From contig CANTUR010000156.1 of the NCBI GenBank assembly GCA_947683625.1, positions 2,852,001-2,916,000 of the forward strand: DNA of 64,000 bases, read 5' to 3'. Positions 35,486-47,005 of the stretch are shown one piece after another. The position numbers and the translations under genes are program-made. Position 1 is the stretch's first letter. Every line of letters starts with the position of its first letter. This stretch comes from Mallotus nudiflorus (Eukaryota; Streptophyta; Magnoliopsida; Malpighiales; Euphorbiaceae). The notes under the pieces are model-generated. The model made no database searches, was not told the origin of the DNA, and saw only the letters and a program-made list of their open reading frames with translations.

Positions 35486-37262
35486 TGTCATACCTCAAAT
35501 TTAACTATCCCCCGAAAAGGTCTAATGATGAAATGAATCCTAGAGATGACTAGAGTATACTTGTTCGTAACACCTTTGAAGCATGCAACCTTAAACAACC
35601 TAACCGACCCCACCAATGTGCAAAATTAATCATCGATCCATTAAGTTGTGCTTCAACCTAATGAAATATGAATTATTGAAATAATGAGAAGTTTATTATG
35701 AGGAAACTTCGCTCATAATACTCTACTCATTAGGCCAATGCACAGTTTGATAGACTGGGACCTAGCTTTGTGCAAAAATGAAAATCAATTTTGAAAAAAT
35801 GCACTTCAAAAACATGTCCGAAAGGCTTTAAAACCTTGAAATTGGTCTCAGAATAGTCTAACATAACTTGAGGATTAGCATGCATCACTTAACAGTGCGT
35901 GTAAACGCCCTTAGGTGTCATGTGATAAAATTAAGGCCGAATTTGGCAAAATAGACTCCAAAAAAGGCCCAAAGACCTTAGGAACCAACCTCAGAACAAC
36001 ATGCATAAAACTGAAGAAAAGTGCATGAAGCATTGAAGTGCGTATGGAAGCACACATGTGCGCAGGTGGCCACATGCCAAGCACGTGACCACCCATACAC
36101 TATACGTAACCATATGCACTTGGCATGGCCACATGCACAATTCTCTATATGCACGTGTAACCATGCTCCTACCATTGTATTCTACACTATTTTACCTATA
36201 AATAGACCCTATCACACCCTATTTTGGAGGGGAGAGCAAGTGGAAACACATACACACTAAAAAATTGGTCTAATAGAAGGCACTGAAAACCCATTTCTAG
36301 ATAGTTTTCGCTCTCCCATAGCCTCTCTCTTAGGTTATTAAATCCCTTTTCCACCAAACCAAGCCTTATCTTTATCAAAGCATGTGTTAAAGGTATATAA
36401 TCTAGCATTATTCTACTGTTATTTTGAACCTCTCAACGATGAAAGCTTGATAATCTCTATAAGCTAAAGCTTCAAAAATCACACAAGCTCAGTCGAGTCT
36501 GAGGACCATACAATTATTTTAGCACATTTATTTTATCATATTGCATTTTATTTTACTGTCCTTAACATTTAGGAGTATTGTTGTGCTTGTGTGATGAGAA
36601 TCGCAATCTTGCATGCTATATGAATAATATATGCTTTATTGTGCTCATTTAATATCGCCATTCTGCATCCTCTATTTCCAAAATCATGAAATCACATCGT
36701 AAATACAAATAATGTGAAAATTTCATGCTCTTGGTCCAACTATGACCTCACATCCTTTATATTATAGTCATACATCATCATAGCATAAATGATCACTACA
36801 AAAATGTATGATCATCCTATTATTCATGAAATTGGGCAAGCTATGTGAATGGTCATATTAATCTTACAGATCAATCATATCCAAATTAAATTTACTTTTC
36901 CACAATCTTTCCCTTTTCATATGTATTTTATTAGGAAAGCAATGTAATAATTAAATTTGTAGCTTTATTATCTTCCACAATCTGATGTACTGTGTGAATG
37001 CTATACAAATTATCATTACCAAAACTAGGATGTTGCGGTAGCTATACATCAAATATCGTATAATGAGAAATAGTAAAAAAGTAGACATGATCCCTTAAAC
37101 CCAAAAATCTCTACTGGGGACAATACTCACTGAGTGACCTAATGTTCTCCTTTTCCTATCCCAATTTTCTAAAAATTGGGTGGTGGCTCCATAAAATCAA
37201 AAGCATCTTGCCTCCTCGAGACTAACCATTTGTCCCTATCCAGTAAAGTTGCCATGTCCCTT
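35486..37262 (+). repeat. LTR of Tat/Ogre copy A (3' LTR, right end truncated)
   Basis: It starts TGTCATACCTC and follows the two copy B LTRs (39306-41168 and 62922-64000) through the G-box-like cluster, the TATA box at 36197 and the block near 37240 (GTAAAGTTGCCATGTCCC). After that it diverges, so about 100 bp including the CA end are missing. Confidence 0.85.
36197..36204 (+). promoter_or_regulatory. LTR core promoter of copy A (TATA box, upstream CACGTG motifs)
   Basis: CCTATAAATAGACCC is kept in all three LTRs of this family. Upstream, at 36060-36170, are GCACGTGACC, GCCACATGC and GCACGTGTAACC, i.e. CACGTG (G-box) and related palindromes. Confidence 0.7.
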
Positions 37263-37440
37263 AAAAATGGAAAAGACCTATATAATGTCCCACGAAAACA
37301 TAATGCAATCCAAAAGTGAGAAGAGAAAGATGGTTGCTCCCAACAATAGTTATAGCATATTTTTGCTTAACTCTTAGTCACATTTACTAGACGTTCCATA
37401 AGGACTATAGTATAATTTGCTAGACACTACATAGTAGTTA
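37263..37440. other. Junction sequence, nothing recognised
   Basis: Between the truncated LTR and the 39-bp array. It resembles degenerate array units towards its right end (ACGTTCCATAAGG). Confidence 0.4.
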
Positions 37441-37454
37441 TAACATATTTTTGC

Positions 37455-38275
37455 TAGATTTCCCATAGAGAATATAGTGAAAATCATAAGCACTAGATGT
37501 CCTATAGAGAATATAGTGAAAATCACAAGCACCAAATGTCCTACAGAGAATATAGTGAAAATCACGAGCACCAGACGTCCCATAAGGAATATAGTGAAAA
37601 TTACAACCACTAGATGTCCTATAGGGAATATAGTGAAAATCATGATTATTAGATGTCCTATAAGGAATATAGTGAAAATCACGACAACTAGATTACCCAT
37701 AGGGAATATAGTGAAAATCACGATCATTAGATGTCCCACAAGGAATATAATGAAAATCACAACCACTAGACATCGCATAGGGAATATAATGAAAATAACG
37801 ATCATTAGATGTCCCCTAGGGAATATAGTGAAAATCAACACCACTAGACGTCCCATAGAGAATATGGTGAAAATCACGATCACTAAATGTCCCATATGGA
37901 ATATAGTGAAAATCATGACCATTAGATGTCCCATGGGGAATATAGTAAAAATCATGACCACTAGACATGCCATAGGGAATATAGTGAATGTGCCATAGGG
38001 AATCTAGTGAAAATCATGACCACTAGACATGCCACAGGGAATATAGTAAATGTGACATAGGGAATATAATGAAAATCACGACCACTAGACGTGCCACAGG
38101 GAATATAATGAAAATCACAATCATTAAACATCCTATAGGGAATATAGTGAAAATCACGATCACTAGAAGTCCCATAAGGAATTTAGTAAAAATCATAATC
38201 ACTAGATGTCCTACAAGGAATAAAGTAAAAATCACTTGCTAAATGTCCCACAGGGAATATAGTAAAATACACTGA
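37455..38275. repeat. 39-bp tandem array, 3' region of another Tat-like element
   Basis: A 39-bp unit with ATAGGGAATATAGTGAAAAT and CACGACCACTAGACGTCCC repeats about 20 times. Because 39 is a multiple of three, both strands stay open for 170-200 codons, but these are repeat shadows and not genes. The array ends just before a polypurine tract and an LTR start, the same layout as in copies A and B. Confidence 0.92.
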
Positions 38276-38300
38276 ATATAGTAAAATCAAGTAAACAACA

Positions 38301-39305
38301 ACAAAGGGGGGCAACTGTAAGCATCCAATTTTAGGATAATTAAGTGTGGATGCAACAGAGTACTCCAATGATAAAAATTTATAAATAGATATGTGGATAT
38401 TGATTTTTGATTTTTGACTTAATTGTAATGTTTTCTTTAAGGACCTAATTGAAAATTTTAAATTCTTTCAAGGGTATTGTTTATCATTAAAAGTAATTGA
38501 AAAGTTTAAAAGATTGAAATTATGTAATTCTGATCAGAATTACATAATTTTGAACGAATATGCTATTCCGATCTTATTCCGTCTATTTTTTTTGGTTTTT
38601 TCAGTAAATAAAAAATTTATTTTCTGATTTTTAATTGGTCAAATGATGTGATAAATCCTTTTTCTAAATTTTTTAGGAAATTAAAAGTCCTTATTAAACC
38701 AAAATTCTATCTTTGTGAATGGGAGAAGTCACAGTAAGATAAGTGACTTTAGCTAGGGTTTTTTATATAAACCCACTACAACTCTCCTGCGATGGAGGAT
38801 TTCTTTTTCTTCTTTTCTTTTTATGCAGCTTTCAACTGAAAAAAATCTTTTTGGTTATTATTCTTTTAAAGAAGAAGCAATACACCTTTTAGGAAGAGAA
38901 AGTCCAATATTAAAGATATATTTTAAAAAACAACGGTGATTTATACCACTATAAAGAGCAAATAAATACTGCATAAGTTAAATGATCTCTTTTTCTTTTT
39001 TTTCTATTTCATTTATTTTTATTATTTTATTTGGTTTCTTTTTTTAATTTTAATTTTGTTTTGTTACTAATCCTTGTTTGTTCTATTTTTGTGATGATGG
39101 ATGGGTGACATAAATTTATTGTGGAAATCAAAATTGAACTAATCCATGAAGATCCATGGAATGTCATGGATATAATCTTGTTTGTTTGTTTTATTATTTA
39201 TATATTTGTGGTTCATTATTTTTTTATTTTATTTAGTAATTTTACAATATTTATTGTAATAATCCAATTAGCCAGATCATAATAAAATCTTGAGTTATGT
39301 GTTTG
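38301..39305 (+). mobile_element. Polypurine tract and LTR fragment of a second Tat-like family
   Basis: ACAAAGGGGGGCAAC (38301-38315) is followed by an LTR start, TGTAAGCATCCAATTTTAGG. The LTR has a TATATAAACCC core promoter near 38763 and a CT-rich leader. It stops at 39305, directly against the 5' LTR of copy B, which seems to have inserted into it. A related sequence in reverse orientation lies at 57813-59870 (shared GATGCAACA, ACTCCAATGAT and GTAATTCTGATCAG-like blocks). Confidence 0.65.
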
Positions 39306-41168
39306 TGTAAAACCTCAAATATGACTGTCCCCAAAAAGGACCAATAATGAAATGAATCCTCAAGATGACTAGAGTCTACTAGCTCATAACACCTCTAAAG
39401 TGTGCAACCTTAAAACACCTAACCGACCCCACCAATGTGCAAAATCGATCACTGGGTCATTAAGTTGTGCTTCAATCTTACAAATATGAATTATCAGAAT
39501 AATGAGAGGTTTATTTTGAGAAAACTCCTCTCAGAATAATCAGCTGGTCGGGCTAGTGCGTATTTCGTTAAACTAAGACCTAGCTTCATGAAGAAATGGA
39601 AATTGATTTTGACAAAATGGATTTCAAAAACACCTTCAGAGGGCTTAAAAACCTTTAGAAGTGGTCCTATAATGGTCCAACACAACCTAAGTATCAGAGC
39701 ATATCGCTCTGAAGTGCACGTAAACACCTATAGGTGTCATATGCTGAAATTAAAGCTGAATTTGGCAAAACAGACTCTAGAAACATGTTTAGAAAGCCTA
39801 AAAACCTTAAGAACCAACCCCAAAACTGCGTGCGTAGAACACAGGAAGAGCACATGAAAAACCATACAAGCACGCGTGGCCACGCGCCAAGTGCGTGACC
39901 ATGCACACTATGCGTGGTCACGCACACTTGGCATGGCCACGTGCAAAAATACACTCACAATCGAATGACCATGCCTACACCACCCCATTCTACATATTTT
40001 GTCCTATAAATAGACCCCCTATACACCCCACCCCATTTTAGGGGGGTCGAAAGTGAAGACACATATATACTTAAGAGTCAATTCGATCAAAGCACGGGAA
40101 ACCCTTTTCCATATAGTTTTTGCTCTCCCATAGCCTTTCCTTTAGGTTGTTAGCTCCCCTTTTCCACCAAAAATAGCCTCATCTTTATCAAAGCATGCTT
40201 CAAAGGTATACAGTCTAGCATCATCCTGTCATCATTTTGAACCTCTTGATAAGGAAAGCTTGATAATCTCTCGAAGCTCACACAAGCTGAGTTGAGTCTG
40301 AGGACTTCCCAATCATTTTAGAATGTTTACTTTACTACACTACATTTTAATCATTTTAGCATGTCACAAACATTTAGGAACACTATTGTGCTTGCGTGAT
40401 GAGATTGACAATCTTGCATGCTACGTGAATAATATATGTGTTATTATGCTCATTTTACATCATCACTTTGAATTCTCTATTTCCAAAATCATGAAATCAC
40501 ATCGTAAATAGCAATAATGTGAAAAAATTCATGTCCTTGAATAGAGTCATCATGCTCTCGGTCCGATGATGACCTCATGCATCCTTTATATTATCATCAT
40601 TCATCATCGTAGCATAAATAATCATTGCAATCATGATCATCTTATCATTTATGCTAATCACTGCAATTATGATCATCCTATCATTCATCGAATAAGCTAC
40701 ATAAATGGCCATATTATCCTTACAGATCAGTCATATTATATTTACTTTTTCACAATCTTTTCCTTTTTACATGTATTTTATCAAGAAAGTAATGTAATAA
40801 AATTTTCAGCTTTATTATCATATACTATATGATGTACTGTGTGAACGTTATATAAACTATCATTACCAAAACTAGGGAGTTTTGGTAGCTATACATCGAA
40901 TATCGTATAATGAGAAATAGTCACAAAGTATAAGCGATCTCCCGAACTCAAAAATCTCTACTAAGGATAATACTTGCTAAGTGACATGATGTTATCCCTA
41001 TCTTTTCCTAATTTTCTAAAAATAGGGTGGCGACTCCAAAAAATCAAAAGTGTCTCATTCCCCCAAGACTAATCATTCATCCTTATTTGGTAAAGTTGCC
41101 ATGTCCCTCAAAAATTAAAAAAACCAACCCTAAACGAAAAAAACAAAGAAAAAAAAAGGTCACTCACA
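39306..41168 (+). repeat. 5' LTR of Tat/Ogre copy B
   Basis: It starts TGTAAAACCTC (a variant of TGTCATACCTC in the other two LTRs) and ends GGTCACTCACA. Length is 1863 bp. It holds a palindrome-rich U3 with GCGTGGTCACGC and GGCCACGTGC (39875-39945) and a TATA box at 40005. Confidence 0.85.
40005..40012 (+). promoter_or_regulatory. LTR core promoter of copy B (TATA box)
   Basis: CCTATAAATAGACCCC, about 70-130 bp downstream of the CACGTG-type palindromes. Transcription of the element would start about 30 bp downstream, by analogy. Confidence 0.7.
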
Positions 41169-41169
41169 A

Positions 41170-41188
41170 TGGCGATTCCACTTGTGAC
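41170..41188 (+). other. Primer-binding site of Tat/Ogre copy B
   Basis: TGGCGATTCCACTTGTGAC directly follows the LTR end after one base. It is close to the TGGCGACTCCACTGGGGAC-like site of Ogre elements (Arg-tRNA type, from memory), with C-to-T type changes. Confidence 0.8.
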
Positions 41189-42565
41189 TTCTAAGTAAGA
41201 AGGATCAACTCGAAAATGACTATTTCTCATTATGTAATACTCGATCATATAGAGCCCCTCACCATTGCACTTGCACTACACATCACACGTGCACTAGTTG
41301 TCCTTAAAAGCCTCGATAATACTAAACGACATCACCACCATGGTTCCACTCGAGTCATAAGACGAAAAAGATATGGCATTATCACCTTTAGTCAAAACTC
41401 ATGCATTTGCTCGACTCATCTGATAAGAGTCTGTAACCCATGACCTTAAGGGTGGTGACCGAGTTATCAAAAGAATGCTAGACTCACTGACTGGAGTTCA
41501 TAACCCTAGTCATATGGGGGCATTCTTGCTAAAGGAACTCTTAGCCTTTCACCCTGACTCAGCTCATGTAGATAAACCAATAGAAACATCCACTAGGATT
41601 CTGTCAAGTTATGCATGCTATCCTTGTCCTAACACTATCCGTTTGACTTGATACTCATAAATGACATGACCATCCTAGTGTCTATAAATAACATGACCCT
41701 CCTAGTGTCTATCATCATATGACGTCGTAATGTTAGTTTTTATATAAAATTTATGCTAACGACAATGTGATTCTGATTTACTTCGTGTGAGCCCAAAGCA
41801 TAAGGAAGATGAGAATCATGTACCTCAGCTTGAATAGTCTATGCGAATTAACAATTAACAAATAATGACATCCCTCAATGAAAAAACCTACGAGATATTG
41901 TCCATTTATCCTTATAAGATCAAATGAATAGGTTAGGAACTCGACAAGATTATGGACCTTTATGTCGGTAAAATCAAACTGTAATCTATCAAATGATACT
42001 TTCATGACTCATGGTAAGCATATCAAATATTAATATAGGGGCAAGAACTCAGACTCCTTTTGATTGACCTTGGTCCTATAGAATCACATATTTGCTTTGG
42101 ACATCACTTGGAGCCTGAAAAATGACCCCCATATTAACATCATGTGATTACCTCAAGCAATTTTGAGTAATGTTCCTCAGTTTACCCTTTGGTTCTGACC
42201 AACATATATTAAAACAACCTAGTTCTAAGAGTGGAACTATAGTCCCTTGATGACTATAGGTTCAAAACCCACCTAGGAAAGAGATTGAATGACCTCATGG
42301 AGAAATAAGGTTGGAAGCGAGAGCTTGCTTATTATTGGTTTGTTCACTGTATAGGAAAACTAACCAGCTTTAATAATGCATACATCACATACATATAGAT
42401 AGCACGTACTAACCATAGTTTCTTATAGGAATAATCATCTTCCCATTATAGGATTTTTTGCATCCACTCCATGTATACATGCTCATGCTTTTCTTTTCCA
42501 AGCACATGTCATGCATCATTCATTTACCTAACCCTAATAAATGAACAAGAATACTACACTCAAAC
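41189..42565 (+). other. 5' leader of Tat/Ogre copy B
   Basis: About 1.4 kb between the primer-binding site and the gag start with no recognised protein. Some Ogre elements have an extra ORF here; none is readable. Confidence 0.55.
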
Positions 42566-42664
42566 ATGAGTGACCAAGAAGATACCTCTTATTAGCAATT
42601 CGAAGACAAGCTAAAAGAGGGTATCTAAAAGTTGCTCGCTAATGGCACTATAGTTGAAATCCTC
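42566..42664 (+). pseudogene. Gag, N-terminal piece (copy B)
   Basis: From the ATG at 42566: MSDQEDTSY, QFEDKLKEGI and KLLANGTIVEIL, with two TAG/TAA stops at probable Q codons. It breaks at 42664, where the Athila-like element is inserted (TSD TCCTC), and goes on at 48369. The start is inferred from position and reading. Confidence 0.6.
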
Positions 42665-44127
42665 TGAAGTGGGTCAAATTGTATACCCTAGTCTCTAAGA
42701 CTTAGGATAAAGACAGTAGGGTGTTGAACACTCAGGAATTTGGAGTAATTTTATATTAACCAAGTAGATACTTAGATGGCTAGGCAAAATATTATAATAG
42801 AAGATATTGAATGTTCTAACTAACCTAAATTTACTAAGAATTACAAATTGCTCTAATTAATCTAAATATACTAATAAGAAATCCAATTAATATTCATTAA
42901 AACTACAATTCAGAATTAAACAAGAACTATGATGATTAATAAACACATGTAATGATTGGAGAATATGACTTAAAACCCTTAAGAGCAACTATCATTATCA
43001 ACTAAGGGTATTTCCATCTAGAGTCTATAAGCACTCTCAAGTCATTGTAGAGATAAAAAAAAAACCATGAAGTTCCATGCCAATCCTTTAACCCTTCAAA
43101 GTGGATTTCTTGTCTCCAAGTACTTTCCTAACCTTTAAGTGAATTTAATTACATTTCCACCAAAATGCCCTAACTCTCATTGTGAACATTTAATTAATAC
43201 ATCATATATGGTGATTAAGCATATATAACATAATTAAGAACTTAATTGAAATCAAAACATTCATACATTATAAAAGATAAAATGTAGTTCATGGATTAAC
43301 TCATCCTTGCAATTATAATAAACAAGGAATTAGTAAAGATACATATTGATAATTGCCAAATAATTATAAGAAACTAATCTAAACATTGAGTAAACTAAAT
43401 AGAAGAAAAGAAAAAAAGAGATAGAAATTATATTGATGAAATATCCCTTGCTTTCCATGATGTTTACTAGATATTAAATAGCCTCCTTGATTATCATCCT
43501 TTATTCCTTGAAAAAGTATGAATCCCTTCACACTATCTAATCTAACAAATAAAACTAAGTATTACTCATTGCTTTCTAATCCATTAATTATATGTGTTTT
43601 GTCATCAAACAATGTTAATACATTTATTTATAGACCTTGCAAGCATCCTAATTCGTATGCTTTTCAAAAGAGGTCAAATGTGAAGAGTTAAGAAGAAAGG
43701 GTACATTAACTACTCGACACCATTATGTCAAGTCAGGTGTAAGTCGACTTGATGTGCCTTTGTAATGACTCGACATTGTGGTGTGAGTTGGCACGATATG
43801 TCTCTATAATAACTCAGCACTGTGGTATGAATAGGTACCATGTGCCTCTATAACGACTTGGCGCTGTGGTGTGAGTAGGTACCATAGGTTGTTGTAATGA
43901 GTCAGCACCAACCCTAGCTTGCTTCCTTTAATTCCAAACTTCATCCAAATGCACTCTATTTCCAATATAAGCATAAGATTAGCATAAAAAGACCTATAAA
44001 TCATATAGAGAACATAAAAACATAAGAAAAGAAACAAAATGAAATAATTAAACATAATGTTAATGTAAACTAAAGAAAAATTCACTAAAATGAACCTAAA
44101 ATAACTATGTTATTTTATGTATTACTA
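42665..44127 (-). repeat. 3' LTR of the Athila-like element
   Basis: 1463 bp. On the minus strand it starts TAGTAATACAT (TG changed to TA) and ends ACCCACTTCA. It has three full 44-bp repeat units where the other LTR has one. Confidence 0.88.
43763..43894. repeat. 44-bp tandem repeat, three units
   Basis: Three exact-length 44-bp units starting TAATGACTCGAC, TAATAACTCAGC and TAACGACTTGGC. The 5' LTR has one unit (near 48088), which explains 88 of the 105 bp length difference between the LTRs. Confidence 0.88.
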
Positions 44128-44146
44128 AATTCCCACACACTTAGAC
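44128..44146 (-). other. Polypurine tract of the Athila-like element
   Basis: On the minus strand, AAGTGTGTGGGAATT stands directly before the 3' LTR start. A second, similar tract (AAGTGTGGGGGAGGG, minus strand) lies at about 45124-45147. Confidence 0.75.
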
Positions 44147-46589
44147 CTTCCTTGCCCTCAAGCAGGAAGTAAAGATCTAAGTGAAAGAATTAACAAAATC
44201 TTTATATTCTCTAAAATAGATGTAGTTATCTCAACAACTCATCTCAATTATGATAAGCTTTCAATGCTCAACAATGATAAAGAAAACAAATTTCATAGCA
44301 TAATCAATAAGTTAAACAATTTATCTCAAACCATTAAGAACAAAATCAAAGAATATAAAGTCAAGGTGCTAATCAAGCTTTCTAACCATAATGCTCATTC
44401 ATCAAACTTAGGACTTTTAAGAACTGTAATGGCCATAGGACAAGGATTAAGCACATGCATTAACCAACAATTCTCATGGAATTTTTAGACACAACTTTTA
44501 TACTTATATATTTTTATGAACTAATTTGCATTACTTTCTGAATGAATGTAATTAAGGAGCATACTCACTTACACACAACTTACCCGAAATGCAATTACTT
44601 ATAACGAAATACATTATTTTCGAATGAGTGTAATTAAGGAGCATACTCACTTACACATAACTTACTCGAATGTATCACACTAACAAGCTTTTTTTTTTAA
44701 AAGATATAAATGTAAAAATGTCCTCATCCATTATTGAAAAGCTAAAATGGCCATGGTTATAGTTTCCCTAAGGCCATTTCAATCCTTAAAAACCTAAACA
44801 TGAATCCTAACCACCCTAGTTCTAAGAGTAATTACAAAGTTGACTAAATATTCTTTAGATGTTGAAATACCAATGAAAGATAAAAAGGAAAACTTAAAGC
44901 TTATACTATATGAAACTTTAAAATTTTACCAATTAAGCATAGAAAGATAATCACTAACATAATAGTAAGAAAACTCAATCACAATCAAAATGAACTTGAA
45001 GAGAAAACTAATTAAAATATGAAGAAGATTAAATTAAGCATAGTTAAACATAAATGACATAAAACAAGAACACATAACCTAAAATCATAAGGATAGACTT
45101 ACAGCTAATAAAATGACAACTACTACCATTCCCTCCCCCACACTTAAAAATGCGCATTGTCCCCAATGTGATGCCATAATAGTAAAGAAAGGAAAGAAAT
45201 ACTCCCCTAATCGTTTGAAGGTGTTGGTGGAGGAGATTCAATGTTGTATCCATAATAGGTAAAGAATTTATTGAGCTTGTGTTCCATTTTCCTTTACCTA
45301 TGATTAAATTGTTGGTGTTGAGTCTCTATTGCATCTAATTGTTGCTGCATTGCAATTTGATTATTGAGGATTTAATCCCAAATATAAGAGTGTCCACTTT
45401 AAGAACCACCAACTTCATCCTGTATAGGGTAAGTGAGTAATAGGACATCACCATGTGGTGCATAATCGTGAGAATGGTCAAGCTCAACATCTTCCTCCTC
45501 TTCTTGGGTTTCCTCTACTTAAAGAGGACATTCCAAACCTCTCCAACATGATTAAGACCTTGCTAAAATTAAATGGAAGGAAGAATCTACAACTTTATCT
45601 CTCATAAAAGCTTGCTTAGTGAAATAAGAACATTCAACAACATGGTCAAAATCATCAAGGTTAACATTCAAAAGTAAGTTAGTGTTTCTTTCCTAACATC
45701 CTAAATTCAAGAATATGGGAATCATTCAAATTAACTTATAAAGATATAGAAACTTTAGTAGTCAACTTAACATAAGTATGCTCTTATATGGAGATAAACT
45801 TTTTAAGTCCACAAGTAATCAATAATTGACTAAAAGAGTCATGCATACTTACATCTTAAAGTAAAGAGGAGGGGATATACTTACAACTAATTATTTCCCT
45901 AAACTTAAGAGTTGTAAATCTAGCACCTTTCTCATAAGAAAGAATGGGAAACTTGGTCTCATAGGTGGGTGCAAAGTCCTCCTCTTGAAGCTCTTCTTCA
46001 ACTTAAGGTTTTTTTAGATGTAAAACCCTTTATCTTACTCATTTCAAAGAGGTGATGTAATGAAAATGGAGCGGTGTCAGTTAGGGTAGAAAATGAGAGA
46101 GATGGTGGTGAGAGTGGTTATGGTGTAAAGAAGAAAAGAAAATAACAAAAAGACAAAATAAAAAGAATACAAAAAATAAAAAGTTAGAATGGGGAAAAAT
46201 TGTATGAAGGCATGACTTGGCACCATAGTGATGACTCAACATGGAGCCAAAGTGACAAAAATTCCACTTATTTTTAATTGACCAAATTCAAATTTATATC
46301 TTTATATTGTTTGATTAAAATAAAATGTGTATAAAGAAAAACATATGCAAATAAACTAGAAAAACATAAAACAAAAATAAATTTATAAAAAAATATGTAA
46401 AAGAAAGGATTAAGATAAATTTAAATGATTATAATAAAACAAATACTAATAAAACTATAAATGCTACTAATTTTAAAATGTGGTTCATATAAATCTAATG
46501 TAAATGACATACAATATTAGTGAATAACTTAAATAAATAAATAGAAAAGATAGAATGACAAAGTAATATCTAGCTACATTTAGTGGTCT
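44147..46589 (-). other. Non-coding interior of the Athila-like element
   Basis: No conserved protein is readable. A 70-bp direct repeat is present (AATGAGTGTAATTAAGGAGC near 44541 and 44624), and the second polypurine-like tract lies near 45135, preceded by TTGGGGACAATGCGC (minus strand). Confidence 0.55.
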
Positions 46590-46866
46590 ATAGTTTGACC
46601 ATACTTGGCTTGTGAACCTTAATTTGGGTTGTTGAGGCTTTCCCAAAGTTATTGTTAGCAATGGCTAGAGCCACAATCCCTCCAAAACTACCTGTTATGT
46701 CAGGCATGGCAAAATTGCCTAATGTTTGTCTCTCCAATTCAGCCATGTTATTCAAATTCTATTGATTCACTTTTCTTTGCCTTTGTTCCTTGTTTGAAGC
46801 ATATAAAGTTAATTGAATTTTAGGATCAAAGTATAGAGTACTATCATTAACACTTTTAGTAAGCAT
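46590..46866 (-). pseudogene. Gag N-terminus of the Athila-like element
   Basis: From the ATG at 46866 on the minus strand the frame reads MLTKSVNDSTLYFDP, NLNNMAELERQTLG, NFAMPDITGSFGG and ALAIANNNFG. The RTLGDYAMP...NNFE-like pattern is typical of the gag N-terminus in Athila/Tat-type elements. After about 80 codons the similarity ends; the rest of gag and all of pol are missing, which marks the internal deletion point. Confidence 0.6.
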
Positions 46867-46983
46867 CGTCAAGAGTGAAATCAAAATCAAACAATCACAA
46901 ATTAATAAACAAGTTTAAAAACTAATTAAAATTAAGGCCTAAAACAACCTTCCTCCACCCTAAGTTAATAAAAATTACTAAAT

Positions 46984-47005
46984 TCCCTAGCAATGGACAA
47001 AAATT
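46984..47005 (-). other. Decayed Asp-tRNA type primer-binding site
   Basis: On the minus strand TTTTTGTCCATTGCTAGGGA directly follows the 5' LTR. It aligns with the Athila-type site TGGCGCCGTTGCCGGGGA if several C and CG positions have changed to T or A. Confidence 0.65.

Larger units (their letters stand above)
30675..37262 (+). mobile_element. Tat/Ogre element copy A, 3' part only
   Basis: From about 30675 the sequence follows copy B (from about 55925) in the same order: the end of integrase, a non-coding block, an antisense PMD gene, two tandem arrays, a polypurine tract and an LTR. The 5' part, with LTR, gag and most of pol, is missing. The left edge abuts the leader of the unknown minus-strand pseudogene. 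The LTR loses similarity near 37262, about 100 bp before its expected end, so the right edge is also truncated. Confidence 0.8.

Noticed and set aside
37374..37998. Long open frames on both strands (199 codons minus, 173 codons plus)
   Set aside because: They are produced by a 39-bp tandem repeat, whose length is a multiple of three; the translated units are the repeat itself and match no protein.
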